DNA from: JBJMHZ01 sp045807125
Lineage (GTDB): Bacteria; Actinomycetota; Actinomycetes; JAWWOL01
NCBI GenBank assembly: GCA_045807125.1
Contig: JBJMHZ010000055.1
Span: 62,001-126,000 of the forward strand
Direction: 5' to 3'
Length of the DNA: 64,000 nt
How positions within the stretch are numbered: position 1 is the stretch's first letter; every line of letters begins with the position of its first letter. The position numbers and the translations under genes are program-made. Positions 28,494 to 36,612 of this stretch are shown in pieces. The notes below the pieces were generated by a model. That model made no database searches. It was not told where the DNA came from and saw only the letters and a list, made by a program, of their open reading frames with translations.

Positions 28494-28527
28494 CGTTATG
28501 ACCATCCGTCAAATCGGTATGACTATC
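28494..28527 (-). promoter_or_regulatory. Direct-repeat element before the receiver gene
   Basis: CGTTATGACCATC (28494-28506) and CGGTATGACTATC (28515-28527) are 11/13 identical direct repeats with starts 21 bp apart, two helical turns. Between them on the minus strand is TTGACG (28507-28512), a -35-like hexamer, with only a weak -10 (TACGCC) after it. The AT-richer block stands out and also covers the mqnA stop. It could be an operator for the receiver-mqnC unit. Confidence 0.45.
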
Positions 28528-29392
28528 CCAGCGCGAAGGCCGGCTCCCCCAGGGCGGGCGCGTGCCCGGCGGCGGCGACCCGCCTCGCGAACTCCCGCAG
28601 GCCGGCCAGCTGGCGCCCGCCGAGGGAGAAGTCGAGCGCCCGGAAGTAGCCGGCGAGGGTGGCGGCGTCGAAGAGCTCCCAGCGGGCGGCGTGCGCGGCG
28701 ATCTCGTCCAGATGGGCCACGGCATGGTCCCGGGAGGCCAGGAACGCCTCGTGCACGTCCTTGACCTGCCCCGGGTGGGCCTCGGCGAAGTCGCGCCGGA
28801 CGGCCCAGACCGCGAAGACCATCGGCAGGCCGGTCCACTCGCGCCAGACGGCGCCGAGGTCGTGCACCGCAAGGCCGCGCCGCGGCGCGTCGTACGTGGC
28901 CCGCAGCGCCGCGTCGCCGATCAGCACCCCCGCGCTCGCCTCCTGCATCATCGCGCCGAGATCGGGCGGGCAGGTGAAGTACGCGGGCCGGACGCCGTGC
29001 CGCTCCTCCAGCCAGAGCCGGGTGAGCAGCACGCTCGTCCGGCTCGTCGACCCGAGCGCGACCCGGCGCCCGCCCAGGTCGGCGGGCGGCACCTGCGAGA
29101 CGAGGTTCACCGACAGCACCGGCCCGTCGCTGCCCACGGCCAGGTCCGGCAGCAGGAGCAGGTCGTCGGCGTGGCGGAGGTACTCGACCAGCGAGATCGG
29201 CCCGATGTCGAGGGCACCGGCGACGAGGGCGTCGTTCAGCCGGTCGGGGGTGTCCTTGGTGAGGTCGACGTCGAGCAGCGCGTGGGACCGCACCAGGCCC
29301 CAGTACAGCGGCAGGCAGTTGAGGAACTGGATGTGGCCGACCCGCGGCCGGCGGGGCGGCTCGCGCGGGGGGGTCGTCGTCACCGCGCCCAC
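28523..29392 (-). CDS. mqnA: Chorismate dehydratase
   Basis: 289 aa, periplasmic-binding-protein-like fold without a signal peptide. MqnA converts chorismate to 3-enolpyruvylbenzoate, the first futalosine-pathway step. Family motifs: RVGHIQFLNCLPLYWGL, DIGPISLVEYLRHADDLLLLPDLAVGSDGPVLSV, ALGSTSRTSVLLTRL and GVLIGDAALRA. Length is normal. 141 bp separate it from the receiver start. Confidence 0.93.
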   Translation of the reverse strand: MGAVTTTPPREPPRRPRVGHIQFLNCLPLYWGLVRSHALLDVDLTKDTPDRLNDALVAGALDIGPISLVEYLRHADDLLLLPDLAVGSDGPVLSVNLVSQVPPADLGGRRVALGSTSRTSVLLTRLWLEERHGVRPAYFTCPPDLGAMMQEASAGVLIGDAALRATYDAPRRGLAVHDLGAVWREWTGLPMVFAVWAVRRDFAEAHPGQVKDVHEAFLASRDHAVAHLDEIAAHAARWELFDAATLAGYFRALDFSLGGRQLAGLREFARRVAAAGHAPALGEPAFALG

Positions 29393-29417
29393 GCTAGGCC
29401 GCTCCGCGGCCGGCCGC

Positions 29418-30125
29418 TCATCCGGCCGGCCGGGTAAGGCCGAAGCGGACGTCCTCGACCCCCTCGCTGAAGTGCGCGAGCCGCACGTCGCCCGGCTCGG
29501 GCAGGCCGGCGGCGGCGGTGAGCGACTCGTGGACGGCCAGCACCTCCACCGATCGCAGCGGCCACGGCTCGTGCGCGACCGGGGTCTCCAGCAGCGCGCC
29601 GCCGTGCCTGGTGTAGGCCCGCCAGCGCCCGGTCAGCCAGTCGTCGAAGGGCTCCGGCTCGATCGGCTCGCCTGGGCGCACGGTGATCTCGTACGACGCA
29701 CCGCTGCCGCGCGACCCGCGGTAGCCGATCGTGCCCTCGCGCTCCTCGATCGCGAGATCGGCCACCACGTAGGGCGCCCCGAGCAGCGCCCGGGCGGCCA
29801 GCGTGAAGGTCGCGCTCGTCACGTCGAGGGAGAAGAACCACACCCCGTCGCGGCCGTTCGGCGCGCGGACGTAGGTGCGCAGGTTGGTCTCGGGGAACGA
29901 CGGCACCGAGACGGCCGAGGGCAGCGGCGCCGGGCGCAGGTCGGCCATCACGAGGGGCGTGACGCTCACCCAGGCCAGCCCCTCGTGCTCGTCGACCAGG
30001 AGCGGCGACGGGAGCAGCCGCTGCACGACGGCCGGGTCGTACGCGTAGTGCAGGAAGGTGAGGGTCCGCCACGCCTGGCGCACCACGGGAAACCTGATCT
30101 GCGCGTCTGGCGCCCGCCCGCTCAT
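29418..30125 (-). CDS. DUF2071 (YqjF-like) family protein
   Basis: 235 aa. Matches the DUF2071/YqjF pattern: an aromatic-rich N-terminus (WRTLTFLHYAYDPAVVQRLLP), LAWVSVTPLVMADLRP, FPETNLRTYVR and GVWFFSLDVTS. The fold resembles acetoacetate decarboxylase-like beta-barrels; function unknown. ATG 30125 was used; a GTG at 30149 would overlap the next gene by 11 bp and neither has a clear ribosome site. Lies between mqnA and the DUF4229 gene. Confidence 0.82.
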   Translation of the reverse strand: MSGRAPDAQIRFPVVRQAWRTLTFLHYAYDPAVVQRLLPSPLLVDEHEGLAWVSVTPLVMADLRPAPLPSAVSVPSFPETNLRTYVRAPNGRDGVWFFSLDVTSATFTLAARALLGAPYVVADLAIEEREGTIGYRGSRGSGASYEITVRPGEPIEPEPFDDWLTGRWRAYTRHGGALLETPVAHEPWPLRSVEVLAVHESLTAAAGLPEPGDVRLAHFSEGVEDVRFGLTRPAG

Positions 30126-30138
30126 GGCCTTCGCCGGC

Positions 30139-30498
30139 TCATGACCCACCCGGCGGTGCTTCCCGGTCGCGGTGCCGCTCCCCGGCGAGCCGCTCGGCGT
30201 AGGCGTCCTCGGCCGCGGTGCGGGCCGCGGCCCTGACCCGGTAGCGCTCCAGCCGGTCGGCCACGACCCCGGTCATCACCTCGCGCTGGCGAGCCAGCGC
30301 GAAGTAGCTGACCACCATCGACAGCGGCGCCGCCACGAACGCCGCCGCCAGCGCGACCGGCTCGACCGCACGGCCGTCCAGCCGGTGACCGGTGAGCACG
30401 ACGATGCCGAGGCCGATGCCGAGCAGCACCGCGGTCAGCGCGACGAAGATCGCGAGGCGCCCCACGGTGTAGGTGGCCACCGTGCGGCCGGTGCTCAT
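30139..30498 (-). CDS. DUF4229 two-helix membrane protein
   Basis: 119 aa. Two hydrophobic helices (about residues 15-36 and 46-68), then a basic amphipathic tail rich in Arg/Glu/Ala. This is the DUF4229 pattern, common beside mqnE in actinobacteria. The start overlaps the mqnE stop by 4 bp, so it is translated with it. A role in anchoring or regulating menaquinone enzymes at the membrane is conjecture. Confidence 0.82.
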   Translation of the reverse strand: MSTGRTVATYTVGRLAIFVALTAVLLGIGLGIVVLTGHRLDGRAVEPVALAAAFVAAPLSMVVSYFALARQREVMTGVVADRLERYRVRAAARTAAEDAYAERLAGERHRDREAPPGGS

Positions 30499-31643
30499 AC
30501 CGGCATCGGCTGCGGTGCGTCGCGCCGGGTCGGGTCGGGCCCGTCGTAGACCCGGATCACCTCGTAGCGGGTGTCCCGCTCGACCGGCGTGAAGCCGGCC
30601 TCCCTGATCAGCTCGAGCAGGTCGTCGCGGGTCATCGTCGACGGCGTGCCGTAGTGGTCGGCGTCATGGGTGATCTTGTACTCGACCACGCTGCCGTCGA
30701 GGTCGTCGGCGCCGTAGGACAGGGCGAGCTGCGAGGTCGTCAGGCCGTGCATCACCCAGAACGCCTTGACGTGCGGCACGTTGTCGAACAGCAGGCGGGA
30801 GACGGCGAAGGTCTTGAGCGCCTCCGCGCCGGTGGCCATCGGCTGCCCCATCAGCCGGTTGCGCGGGTCGCCGGCGGCGTCGTGCTGGAACCGCAGCGGG
30901 ATGAAGACCTGGAAGCCGCCGGTCTCGTCCTGCAGCTCGCGCAGGCGGAGGACATGGTCGACCCGGTGCCTGGGCTCCTCGATGTGGCCGTACAGCATCG
31001 TGCAGGGCGTCCTCAGGCCCTTCGCGTGCGCCAGCCGGTGGATGCGCGACCAGTCCTCCCAGTGGGTGTCGTGGTCGACGATGCGCTGGCGCACCTCCCA
31101 GTCGAAGATCTCGGCGCCGCCGCCGGTGAGCGACTCCAGGCCCGCGTCGATCAGCTCGTCGAGGATCTCGTCGGCGGACAGCCCGCTGATCCGCTCGAAC
31201 CAGTGGATCTCGGTCGCGGTGAACGCCTTGATGTGCACGGCCGGCACCGCGGCCTTCAGCTCGCGGATGCTCTTCGGGTAGTAGCGCCACGGCAAGGTGG
31301 GGTGCAGGCCGTTGACGATGTGCAGCTCGGTGATGCCGGAGGGCTCCATCTCCTTGGCGAGCCGGACGGCCTCCTCGATGCGCATGGTGTACGCGTCCTT
31401 CTCCCCCGGCTTGCGCTGGAAGGAGCAGTACGCGCACGACGCGGCGCAGACGTTCGTCAGGTTGAGGTGGCGGTTGACGTTGAAGTAGACGCGGTCGCCG
31501 TTGAGCCGGGTCCGCACGTGGTGGGCGAGCCCACCGAGCCAGGCGAGGTCGTCGCAGTCGTAGAGGGCGATGCCGTCGTCGCGGGAAAGGCGCTCCCCGG
31601 CCAGCACCTTCTGCTCGAGCTCTTGCTTGCGTCCGCCGTCCAT
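30495..31643 (-). CDS. mqnE: Aminofutalosine synthase
   Basis: 382 aa radical SAM enzyme joining 3-enolpyruvylbenzoate and adenosyl from SAM to form aminofutalosine. The cluster motif is C66-x3-C70-x2-C73 (CAASCAYCSF) after VYFNVNRHLNLTN. HIVNGLHPTLPWRYYP, ALTGGGAEIF-like GLESLTGGGAEIF and MLYGHIEEPRHRVDH are MqnE hallmarks. ATG 31643 chosen; the frame upstream to 31775 encodes low-complexity Gly/Arg sequence. Confidence 0.94.
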   Translation of the reverse strand: MDGGRKQELEQKVLAGERLSRDDGIALYDCDDLAWLGGLAHHVRTRLNGDRVYFNVNRHLNLTNVCAASCAYCSFQRKPGEKDAYTMRIEEAVRLAKEMEPSGITELHIVNGLHPTLPWRYYPKSIRELKAAVPAVHIKAFTATEIHWFERISGLSADEILDELIDAGLESLTGGGAEIFDWEVRQRIVDHDTHWEDWSRIHRLAHAKGLRTPCTMLYGHIEEPRHRVDHVLRLRELQDETGGFQVFIPLRFQHDAAGDPRNRLMGQPMATGAEALKTFAVSRLLFDNVPHVKAFWVMHGLTTSQLALSYGADDLDGSVVEYKITHDADHYGTPSTMTRDDLLELIREAGFTPVERDTRYEVIRVYDGPDPTRRDAPQPMPV

Positions 31644-31705
31644 GGCCGCCGTCCTCGTCCCGTCCCCGTCCCGTCCCCGTCCCGTGCCGCTCGCTCCCCC
31701 GCCGA

Positions 31706-32191
31706 TCAGTCCGAGACTACGTCGGGCACCACCGGGTCGCCCGCGGGGGACGGCGAGGTCAGCCGGTCCTCCCACCTCGTCGACAGCACGACGGTCGTCC
31801 TGGTGCGGGCGACGCCGGGCGTGCGCCGCAGCACGCCGAGGACGTGCTCGAGCGCGTCGACGTCGGTCGTCCGCACCTTGACGATGAACGCCTCGTCGCC
31901 CGCGACGAACCAGCAGTCCTCGATGGCGGGGACGCGGCGCAGCGCCTCGGCCACCTCGTCCTGCTCGGAGGACTCCGTCTGGTAGATCGAGACGAGCGCG
32001 GCCACGCCGAGGCCGACCGCCTGCGGCGACAGCGCCGCGTGGTAGCCGGTGATCACGCCGGTCTGCTCCAGCCGGCGGACCCGCTCGTGGACGGCCGGAG
32101 CTGACAGGCCGACGAGCCGCGCGAGCTCGGCGTAGGTGGCCCTGGCGTTGCCCCGCAAGGCGAAGACCAGCTGCCGGTCGATCGCATCCAT
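31706..32191 (-). CDS. Lrp/AsnC family transcriptional regulator
   Basis: 161 aa, one Lrp unit. An N-terminal winged helix-turn-helix (residues 1-50, MDAIDRQLVFALRGNARATYAELARLVGLS) is followed by a RAM effector-binding domain with GVAALVSIYQ and the D-x-F/W-x-V-x-GxxxFIVKV pattern. Expected to sense an amino acid or other small molecule. ATG 32191 fits the family start. A promoter with an overlapping palindrome is seen upstream. No amino-acid gene adjoins, so its targets are unknown. Confidence 0.9.
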   Translation of the reverse strand: MDAIDRQLVFALRGNARATYAELARLVGLSAPAVHERVRRLEQTGVITGYHAALSPQAVGLGVAALVSIYQTESSEQDEVAEALRRVPAIEDCWFVAGDEAFIVKVRTTDVDALEHVLGVLRRTPGVARTRTTVVLSTRWEDRLTSPSPAGDPVVPDVVSD

Positions 32192-32228
32192 CGCGCGCAC
32201 TCCCCGAACCATTCGGCCCTGCTAGGCC

Positions 32229-32262
32229 ATGTTAGACTTACGTATCGTAGCTCCAAAGAGCT
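32229..32262 (-). promoter_or_regulatory. lrp promoter with overlapping palindrome
   Basis: On the minus strand TTGGAG (32251-32256), a 16-bp spacer and TAACAT (32229-32234) form a reasonable sigma-70-type promoter, 38 bp before the Lrp start. A perfect inverted repeat AGCTC-CAAA-GAGCT (32249-32262) covers the -35 box, as expected for autoregulation. The block 32229-32280 is distinctly AT-richer than its surroundings. On the plus strand TTGACT (32264-32269) might serve the small divergent ORF. Confidence 0.55.
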
Positions 32263-32305
32263 ATTGACTTAAGAACACATGCCATACCGAGAGGAGTACC
32301 CCTCC

Positions 32306-32458
32306 ATGCTCTCCGCAGCGCTCGCCGACGAGCATCACCGCGAGATGCTCGAAGCCGCGGCTGCCGCCTACCCCGTCCGCAGCACCCGTCACCACGCCCG
32401 CGCGAAGGCGCGCCGCCTCCGCGGTCGCTCGCTGGCCGTCCGGCTCCGGTCACGCTGA
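32306..32458 (+). CDS. Small basic protein (50 aa), unknown
   Basis: An ORF below the usual length cut-off. ATG 32306 is preceded by GAGAGGAG 9 nt upstream. The product begins MLSAALADEHHREMLEAAAA and ends in a very basic stretch (RAKARRLRGRSLAVRLRSR), about 14 Arg/Lys in 50 residues. Divergent from lrp with a shared AT-rich intergenic region. It could be an RNA- or DNA-binding peptide or a leader-type ORF. No family recognised. Confidence 0.5.
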   Translation: MLSAALADEHHREMLEAAAAAYPVRSTRHHARAKARRLRGRSLAVRLRSR

Positions 32459-32595
32459 GCCCGGCGCCCGGCGCGATCACTGCCCCGGCGCGCCGATAGC
32501 ACACCACCCGCACAGGCCGACATACTCCTTCCAGTGACATTCGGCCCCCTCCGGTGTACACAGGAGGAGGAACGACGGGGGGGAAGGAGCGTGAC

Positions 32596-32847
32596 ATGGA
32601 GGCGCGCGAGCGACTACTGACACCCGGAGAAGTGGCAGCTCTTTTCCGTGTCGATCCGAAGACGGTCACCCGGTGGGCCGCAGCCGGCCGCATCGGCAGC
32701 ATCCGTACCCCCGGCGGCCACCGCCGCTTCCGCGAGTCCGAGGTACGCGCCCTGCTGCGCGGCGAGCTGCCCGGCGCAGCCGTCCCCGAGCAGCCGTCCG
32801 CCCCCGTCGACGAGCAGAGCGGCAGCACCACCGGCAACCTTCGCTGA
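32596..32847 (+). CDS. bldC: BldC-type MerR-like DNA-binding protein
   Basis: 83 aa. LLTPGEVAALFRVDPKTVTRWAAAGRIGSIRTPGGHRRFRESEV (residues 7-50) is the BldC winged-helix signature. BldC is known from Streptomyces as a developmental regulator that binds DNA as head-to-tail oligomers and lacks the MerR effector domain. ATG 32596 is placed 7 nt after AAGGAG. The ~30-residue Ala/Pro-rich tail is variable. A hairpin follows the gene. Confidence 0.92.
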   Translation: MEARERLLTPGEVAALFRVDPKTVTRWAAAGRIGSIRTPGGHRRFRESEVRALLRGELPGAAVPEQPSAPVDEQSGSTTGNLR

Positions 32848-32868
32848 TCGACGCCTGATCGAACGAGG

Positions 32869-32893
32869 ACCTCCCGGGGACGCCCCAGGAGGT
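32869..32893 (+). terminator. Hairpin after bldC
   Basis: ACCTCC-C-GGGG-ACG-CCCC-A-GGAGGT forms a 10-bp stem with one mismatch and a 3-nt loop, 21 bp past the bldC stop and followed by TCTTCGTCG. A probable terminator in a genome where U-tracts are weak. Confidence 0.65.
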
Positions 32894-33131
32894 TCTTCGT
32901 CGTCCATGCGACATCGGGAGCCGGCCAGCCCTCTCGGGTTGGACACAGGGACTTGACCTGGGGTGGACAGCGAACGTGCCTGTTCCGTCACCCCTTGGCC
33001 TCGCTAGTATCGTGTGTAGAGCTTAAGGCTCTCACCTGTCGGCGGCCGCCGTGCTGAGGCGGCTCGCCACTGCGCATTCCGCCGCCATGCTCCGCTGCGA
33101 CCGCATGGCGGCCATCCGATCGAGGGGACGC

Positions 33132-34186
33132 ATGAAGCATCGCAAGCGCACCATCGGACTGCTCAGCGCACTGGTCGTCGCCATGGCGGCGACCACAGCG
33201 GGAGCGCTGTCACCACTAGCCGGCCCCGCCGGCGCCGCGACCGGGCAGGCGCAAGCGCCGAGCGACCGGCTCCAGGTCTGGAACCTCAATACGCACGGCA
33301 TGGCGACCGATCCCGCTGGTTGCACCAACGACAGCCCCTGCACCGACTACCGCGAGTTCGTCGACTACATCACCGACCCCACCCGGGTCGCATACGTACC
33401 GGACATCGTGACGCTGCAAGAGGCCGGCACCAGCACGACAGGGGTGCAGACCCCGAGCTGCCACGGCTTCGAGAATGCCCTGGAGGCGAGAACCGGTCTC
33501 GATTACTACTGCTACGAGACCACGCAGACCGGCGGGGCCGCCGTGGCTACCGGACCGGGCGGCTGTCCTACGTCGGCGGCACGCTGAAGAGCGTTCAGCT
33601 CAAGGAGCGAGCGACCACAGGAGCGCCCTGCAACCTCAGCTCGTGGTACGCGCTGGTGCTGCAGCTCAAGGACGACCTGAACGCAGGCCACTACACCAAC
33701 GTCGCTTCAGTTCATCTGCCCTACTCGACGGACAACAGCGACGCTGACTGCGCCTGGGAGAACATGAAGACCGTGAGCACGGCGATCGACAGCCTCGGCT
33801 CGGCGTCGATGCGCGTCATGGCCGGTGACTGGAACCACACCGACGGGGCGCTCGACTCCTCGGGCCAGGTGAGCTGGGAGTGCTGGTATGCCGGCACCAA
33901 CGCCGATCTCGGGCTCTGCGGCGGCCAGAACCTCGGCTGGAAGGATGCGATGTACCGTGCGTGCAACCTGACCGGCACGGCAGCGTACAACTGCTTGCAC
34001 AACAACTACTGGACGCACGGCTCGACGCAGGGTCGCATCGACTACCTCTTCGCCAAGGCCTACGCCATCTACAACCAGGTCACCGTGGACTTCGGGCTCG
34101 CCTACCAATCGGCGGGCAGCCCGAGCGGCTGGCCGAAGCAATACTCCGACCATCGTGGTCAAGGCGCGCTGCTGCGCTACTACTGA
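33132..34186 (+). pseudogene. Secreted endonuclease/exonuclease/phosphatase-family protein, frameshifted
   Basis: ATG 33132 after GAGGGG opens a frame with a signal peptide (basic KHRKR, then a hydrophobic core to about residue 35). It continues with LQVWNLNTHGMA (first EEP motif) and VTLQEAG (catalytic Glu), ending at 33587 after an unrelated tail. From about 33555 the reading continues in the -1 frame with GRLSYVGGTLK, then AGDWNHTDG, TQGRIDYLFA and YSDHRGQGALL, ending at TGA 34186. All EEP-superfamily (DNase I-like) motifs are present but split, consistent with one missing base between about 33520 and 33590. It is either a recent pseudogene or a sequence error. Confidence 0.8.
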
Positions 34187-34193
34187 CCGGCAG

Positions 34194-34240
34194 CGAATGG
34201 CGCGGGGCGGACGGCTTGCTCGTCCGCCCCGCGCCATTCG
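34194..34240 (+). terminator. Perfect 20-bp hairpin after the nuclease-like gene
   Basis: The segment 34194-34213 is exactly complementary to 34221-34240 around a 7-nt loop GCTTGCT; the stem core is GGCGCGGGGCGGAC. It lies 7 bp beyond the stop at 34186 and 84 bp past the stop of the converging lipoprotein gene (minus strand, stop at 34325), so it can end transcription in both directions. No T-run. Confidence 0.85.
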
Positions 34241-34324
34241 TCAGCTTCTGGCAGTCCGGGACGAAGGGCGGCCCGCCCGCAGGTCATCGATCTCGGTGCA
34301 GGTACCTGGGCGACGCCTTGCCGG

Positions 34325-34912
34325 TCAGCCGCACGACTCGAAGACGGTCATGTACCACCCCGGTCGGCCCGCGGCGGCCGCCCGGAAGACCGCCTGACCG
34401 CCGTGCCGAGCGTGGCCACCGTGCATCGAGGCCGGGTAGTCGTGGTCGAGATAGCAGACGTACGTGAGGTCCACTTGTGCCTCGCAGTGGTTGAGCCGGA
34501 GGTTCACCGCCTCGGCGTGCATCGCGGCGAGCAGGCTGCGGGCGTTCGGGTTGGTCACGTGGCATAGCTGGTCGAGGTCGCGCCGGTTCCATGCCGATGC
34601 GAGGTAGCGCATCATCGCCTCCGCCGTCGTGAAGTGCGGCGACGGCGTGGAATGCGGGCACCTGGGCATGGCGATCGGCTGGGTGAGGTGCTCCTCCGGC
34701 GGTTCGCTGCTCGCCGGGTCGGTGGTGGTGGCGATCGGCGCCGGCGTCGGCGCCGGTGCCCTGGTCGCAGCGGGACGGGCGACGACCCGGGCGCCGGCGT
34801 CGACCTTCCGGTCCTGCCCGGGCGTGCCGCCCGAGCCCTGCGACGTCGAGGCCTGACCGCACGCCGCGACGGCCAGCAGCACCACGACCGACGCACCCAC
34901 GGCGAGCCTCAT
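34325..34912 (-). CDS. Probable lipoprotein, unknown function
   Basis: 195 aa. The signal sequence MRLAVGASVVVLLAVAAC ends in a lipobox with Cys18, so it should be lipid-anchored outside the membrane. A Thr/Pro/Ala-rich linker (to about residue 85) precedes a folded part. That part has four cysteines (CHVTNPNARSLL, NHCEA, YVCYLD, FESCG), which could form two disulfides, and AMMRYLASAWNRRDLDQLC, reminiscent of NTF2-like or secreted stress proteins but not decisive. ATG 34912 was chosen for the lipobox spacing. Confidence 0.75.
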   Translation of the reverse strand: MRLAVGASVVVLLAVAACGQASTSQGSGGTPGQDRKVDAGARVVARPAATRAPAPTPAPIATTTDPASSEPPEEHLTQPIAMPRCPHSTPSPHFTTAEAMMRYLASAWNRRDLDQLCHVTNPNARSLLAAMHAEAVNLRLNHCEAQVDLTYVCYLDHDYPASMHGGHARHGGQAVFRAAAAGRPGWYMTVFESCG

Positions 34913-35083
34913 GGTGGGAGCCCCTTCCCTGCGCGATCGCCCAGCGCGGGTCGCACGCATGCATGACGCGCCAGGGCGCTCGTTGGTTGCACGCGGGCCG
35001 CGACCGGTCCGGCCGGCCCGGTACGGTCCTCGCGCTCGTTACCTGACAGAGCCCGGACGTCGCGCGCTGATACGGCGGACGGG

Positions 35084-35713
35084 TCAGGAGCGGGCGCCCC
35101 CGAGCCGGCCCTCCCAGCGCCGGTAGAGGTCGTGGCGCACGCCGATCGCGTCGAGGGCCTTGCCGGCGACGAAGTCGACGAGCTGCTGCAGCTCGGTCGG
35201 CCCGTGGTAGAACGCCGGACTGGCCGGCAGGACCGTCGCGCCGGCGTCGGCGAGCGTCACGAGGTGCGCGAGGGTCGTCCGCGTCAGCGGCGCCTCCCGC
35301 GGGACGACCACCAGCGGGCGGCGCTCCTTCAGGGTGACGCCGGCGGCGCGCTGCAGCAGGTCCTTCGACAGGCCGAGGGCGATGCCCGCGACCGACGCCG
35401 TGCTGGCCGGCACCACCAGCATGCCGCGACAGCGGTAGGACCCGCTGGACGGCCCGGCAGCGAGGTCGCCGGCCGGCCAGTGCCGCAGGTCGCCCTCATG
35501 GCCGGTGCCGAGCCAGCCGGCCAGGTCGGCGCGCCAGGTCTTGTCCCGGAAGGCGACGCCGGTCTCGTCGAGGATGGTGAGGCGGGCGGCCCTCGACACG
35601 ATGAGGTCGACCGCGCACCCGGCCGCGAGCAGCCCGCGCAGCACGGCGGCGGCGTACGGCGTGCCGGACGCGCCAGAGACGCCGACGATCCACGGGACGC
35701 GGTCGGCGCTCAC
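35084..35713 (-). CDS. UbiX-type flavin prenyltransferase (MqnM-like)
   Basis: 209 aa. Makes prenylated FMN for a UbiD partner. Motifs: WIVGVSGASGTPYAAAVLRGL (FMN-binding start), VVPASTASVAGIALGLSKDLLQRAA and PLVVVPREAPLTRTTLAHLVTLADAGATVLPASPAFY (prenyl and phosphate site, about residues 125-175). Start GTG 35713 overlaps the ubiA homologue's stop. With ubiA- and ubiD-like genes it forms the prenylation/decarboxylation part of the futalosine pathway. Confidence 0.92.
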   Translation of the reverse strand: MSADRVPWIVGVSGASGTPYAAAVLRGLLAAGCAVDLIVSRAARLTILDETGVAFRDKTWRADLAGWLGTGHEGDLRHWPAGDLAAGPSSGSYRCRGMLVVPASTASVAGIALGLSKDLLQRAAGVTLKERRPLVVVPREAPLTRTTLAHLVTLADAGATVLPASPAFYHGPTELQQLVDFVAGKALDAIGVRHDLYRRWEGRLGGARS

Positions 35714-36612
35714 GCGCGCAGCCCCCTGGCCACCAGGTCGGCGAGGGCGAACGCGAACAGCGCCACCCCGACGAACCCGTTGGCGGTGAAGAACGCCCGG
35801 TTGACGCGGGACAGGTCGTCCGGCCGCACGATCGCGTGCTCGTAGCAGAACGCGATCGCGGTCAGCGCGAGCCCGGCATACCACCAGCCGCCGTAGTGCA
35901 CGAGCGCGCCGTACCAGACGAAGGCGGCGAAGGTCACCGCGTGCACGGCGCTCGACACCCGCAGCGCGACAGGGACGCCGAAGCGCGCCGGCAGCGACCG
36001 GACGCCGATCGCCCGGTCGACGTCGACGTCCTGGCAGGCGTAGATGACGTCGAAGCCGCCGATCCACAGCCCGACCGCCACGCCGAGCACGACCGCCGGC
36101 CACGACCACCGGCCCGTCACGGCCAGCCAGGCGCCGATCGGTGCCACCGCCTGCGCGAGGGCGAGGACGGCGTGCGGCGCCCAGGTGAACCGCTTGGCGT
36201 ACGGGTAGACGACGGGCGGCACGACGGCGACCGGTGCGAGCACGAGCGTGAGCCGCGACAGGACGGCCGCCACGGCGAGGAACGTCGCCAGCGCCACCGA
36301 AGCGCCCAACCACGCCGTCCGCACCGACATCGCGCCGGTCACCAGCTCCCGGTGGGCCGTCCGGGGGTTGCGCGCGTCGATGTGGCGGTCGATCAGCCGG
36401 TTGACGGCCATCGCGAACGTGCGCGCCGCGACCATCGCGACAGTGATCAGCGCCAGCCGCCACCAGGAGACGTCGGGGCGCATGGCGGTCAGCGCGGCGA
36501 TGTAGGCGAACGGGAGCGCGAAGACCGAGTGCTCGATCGTGACGAGCCGCAGGAAGTCGCGGACCGGGCCGCGGCGCGCCCGGCCGCCGAGGTAGGCCAG
36601 CTCGGCGGTCAC
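35710..36612 (-). CDS. UbiA-family prenyltransferase (MqnP-like)
   Basis: 300 aa, about nine membrane helices. Both aspartate-rich motifs are visible: NRLIDRHIDARNPRT (first) and YACQDVDVDRAIGVRSLPAR (second). It should attach the polyprenyl chain to the naphthoate ring. In futalosine-pathway organisms this enzyme is named MqnP and is followed by UbiD/UbiX-type partners, as here. It has GTGA overlaps on both sides. Named by context; the exact acceptor is inferred. Confidence 0.9.
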   Translation of the reverse strand: MTAELAYLGGRARRGPVRDFLRLVTIEHSVFALPFAYIAALTAMRPDVSWWRLALITVAMVAARTFAMAVNRLIDRHIDARNPRTAHRELVTGAMSVRTAWLGASVALATFLAVAAVLSRLTLVLAPVAVVPPVVYPYAKRFTWAPHAVLALAQAVAPIGAWLAVTGRWSWPAVVLGVAVGLWIGGFDVIYACQDVDVDRAIGVRSLPARFGVPVALRVSSAVHAVTFAAFVWYGALVHYGGWWYAGLALTAIAFCYEHAIVRPDDLSRVNRAFFTANGFVGVALFAFALADLVARGLRA

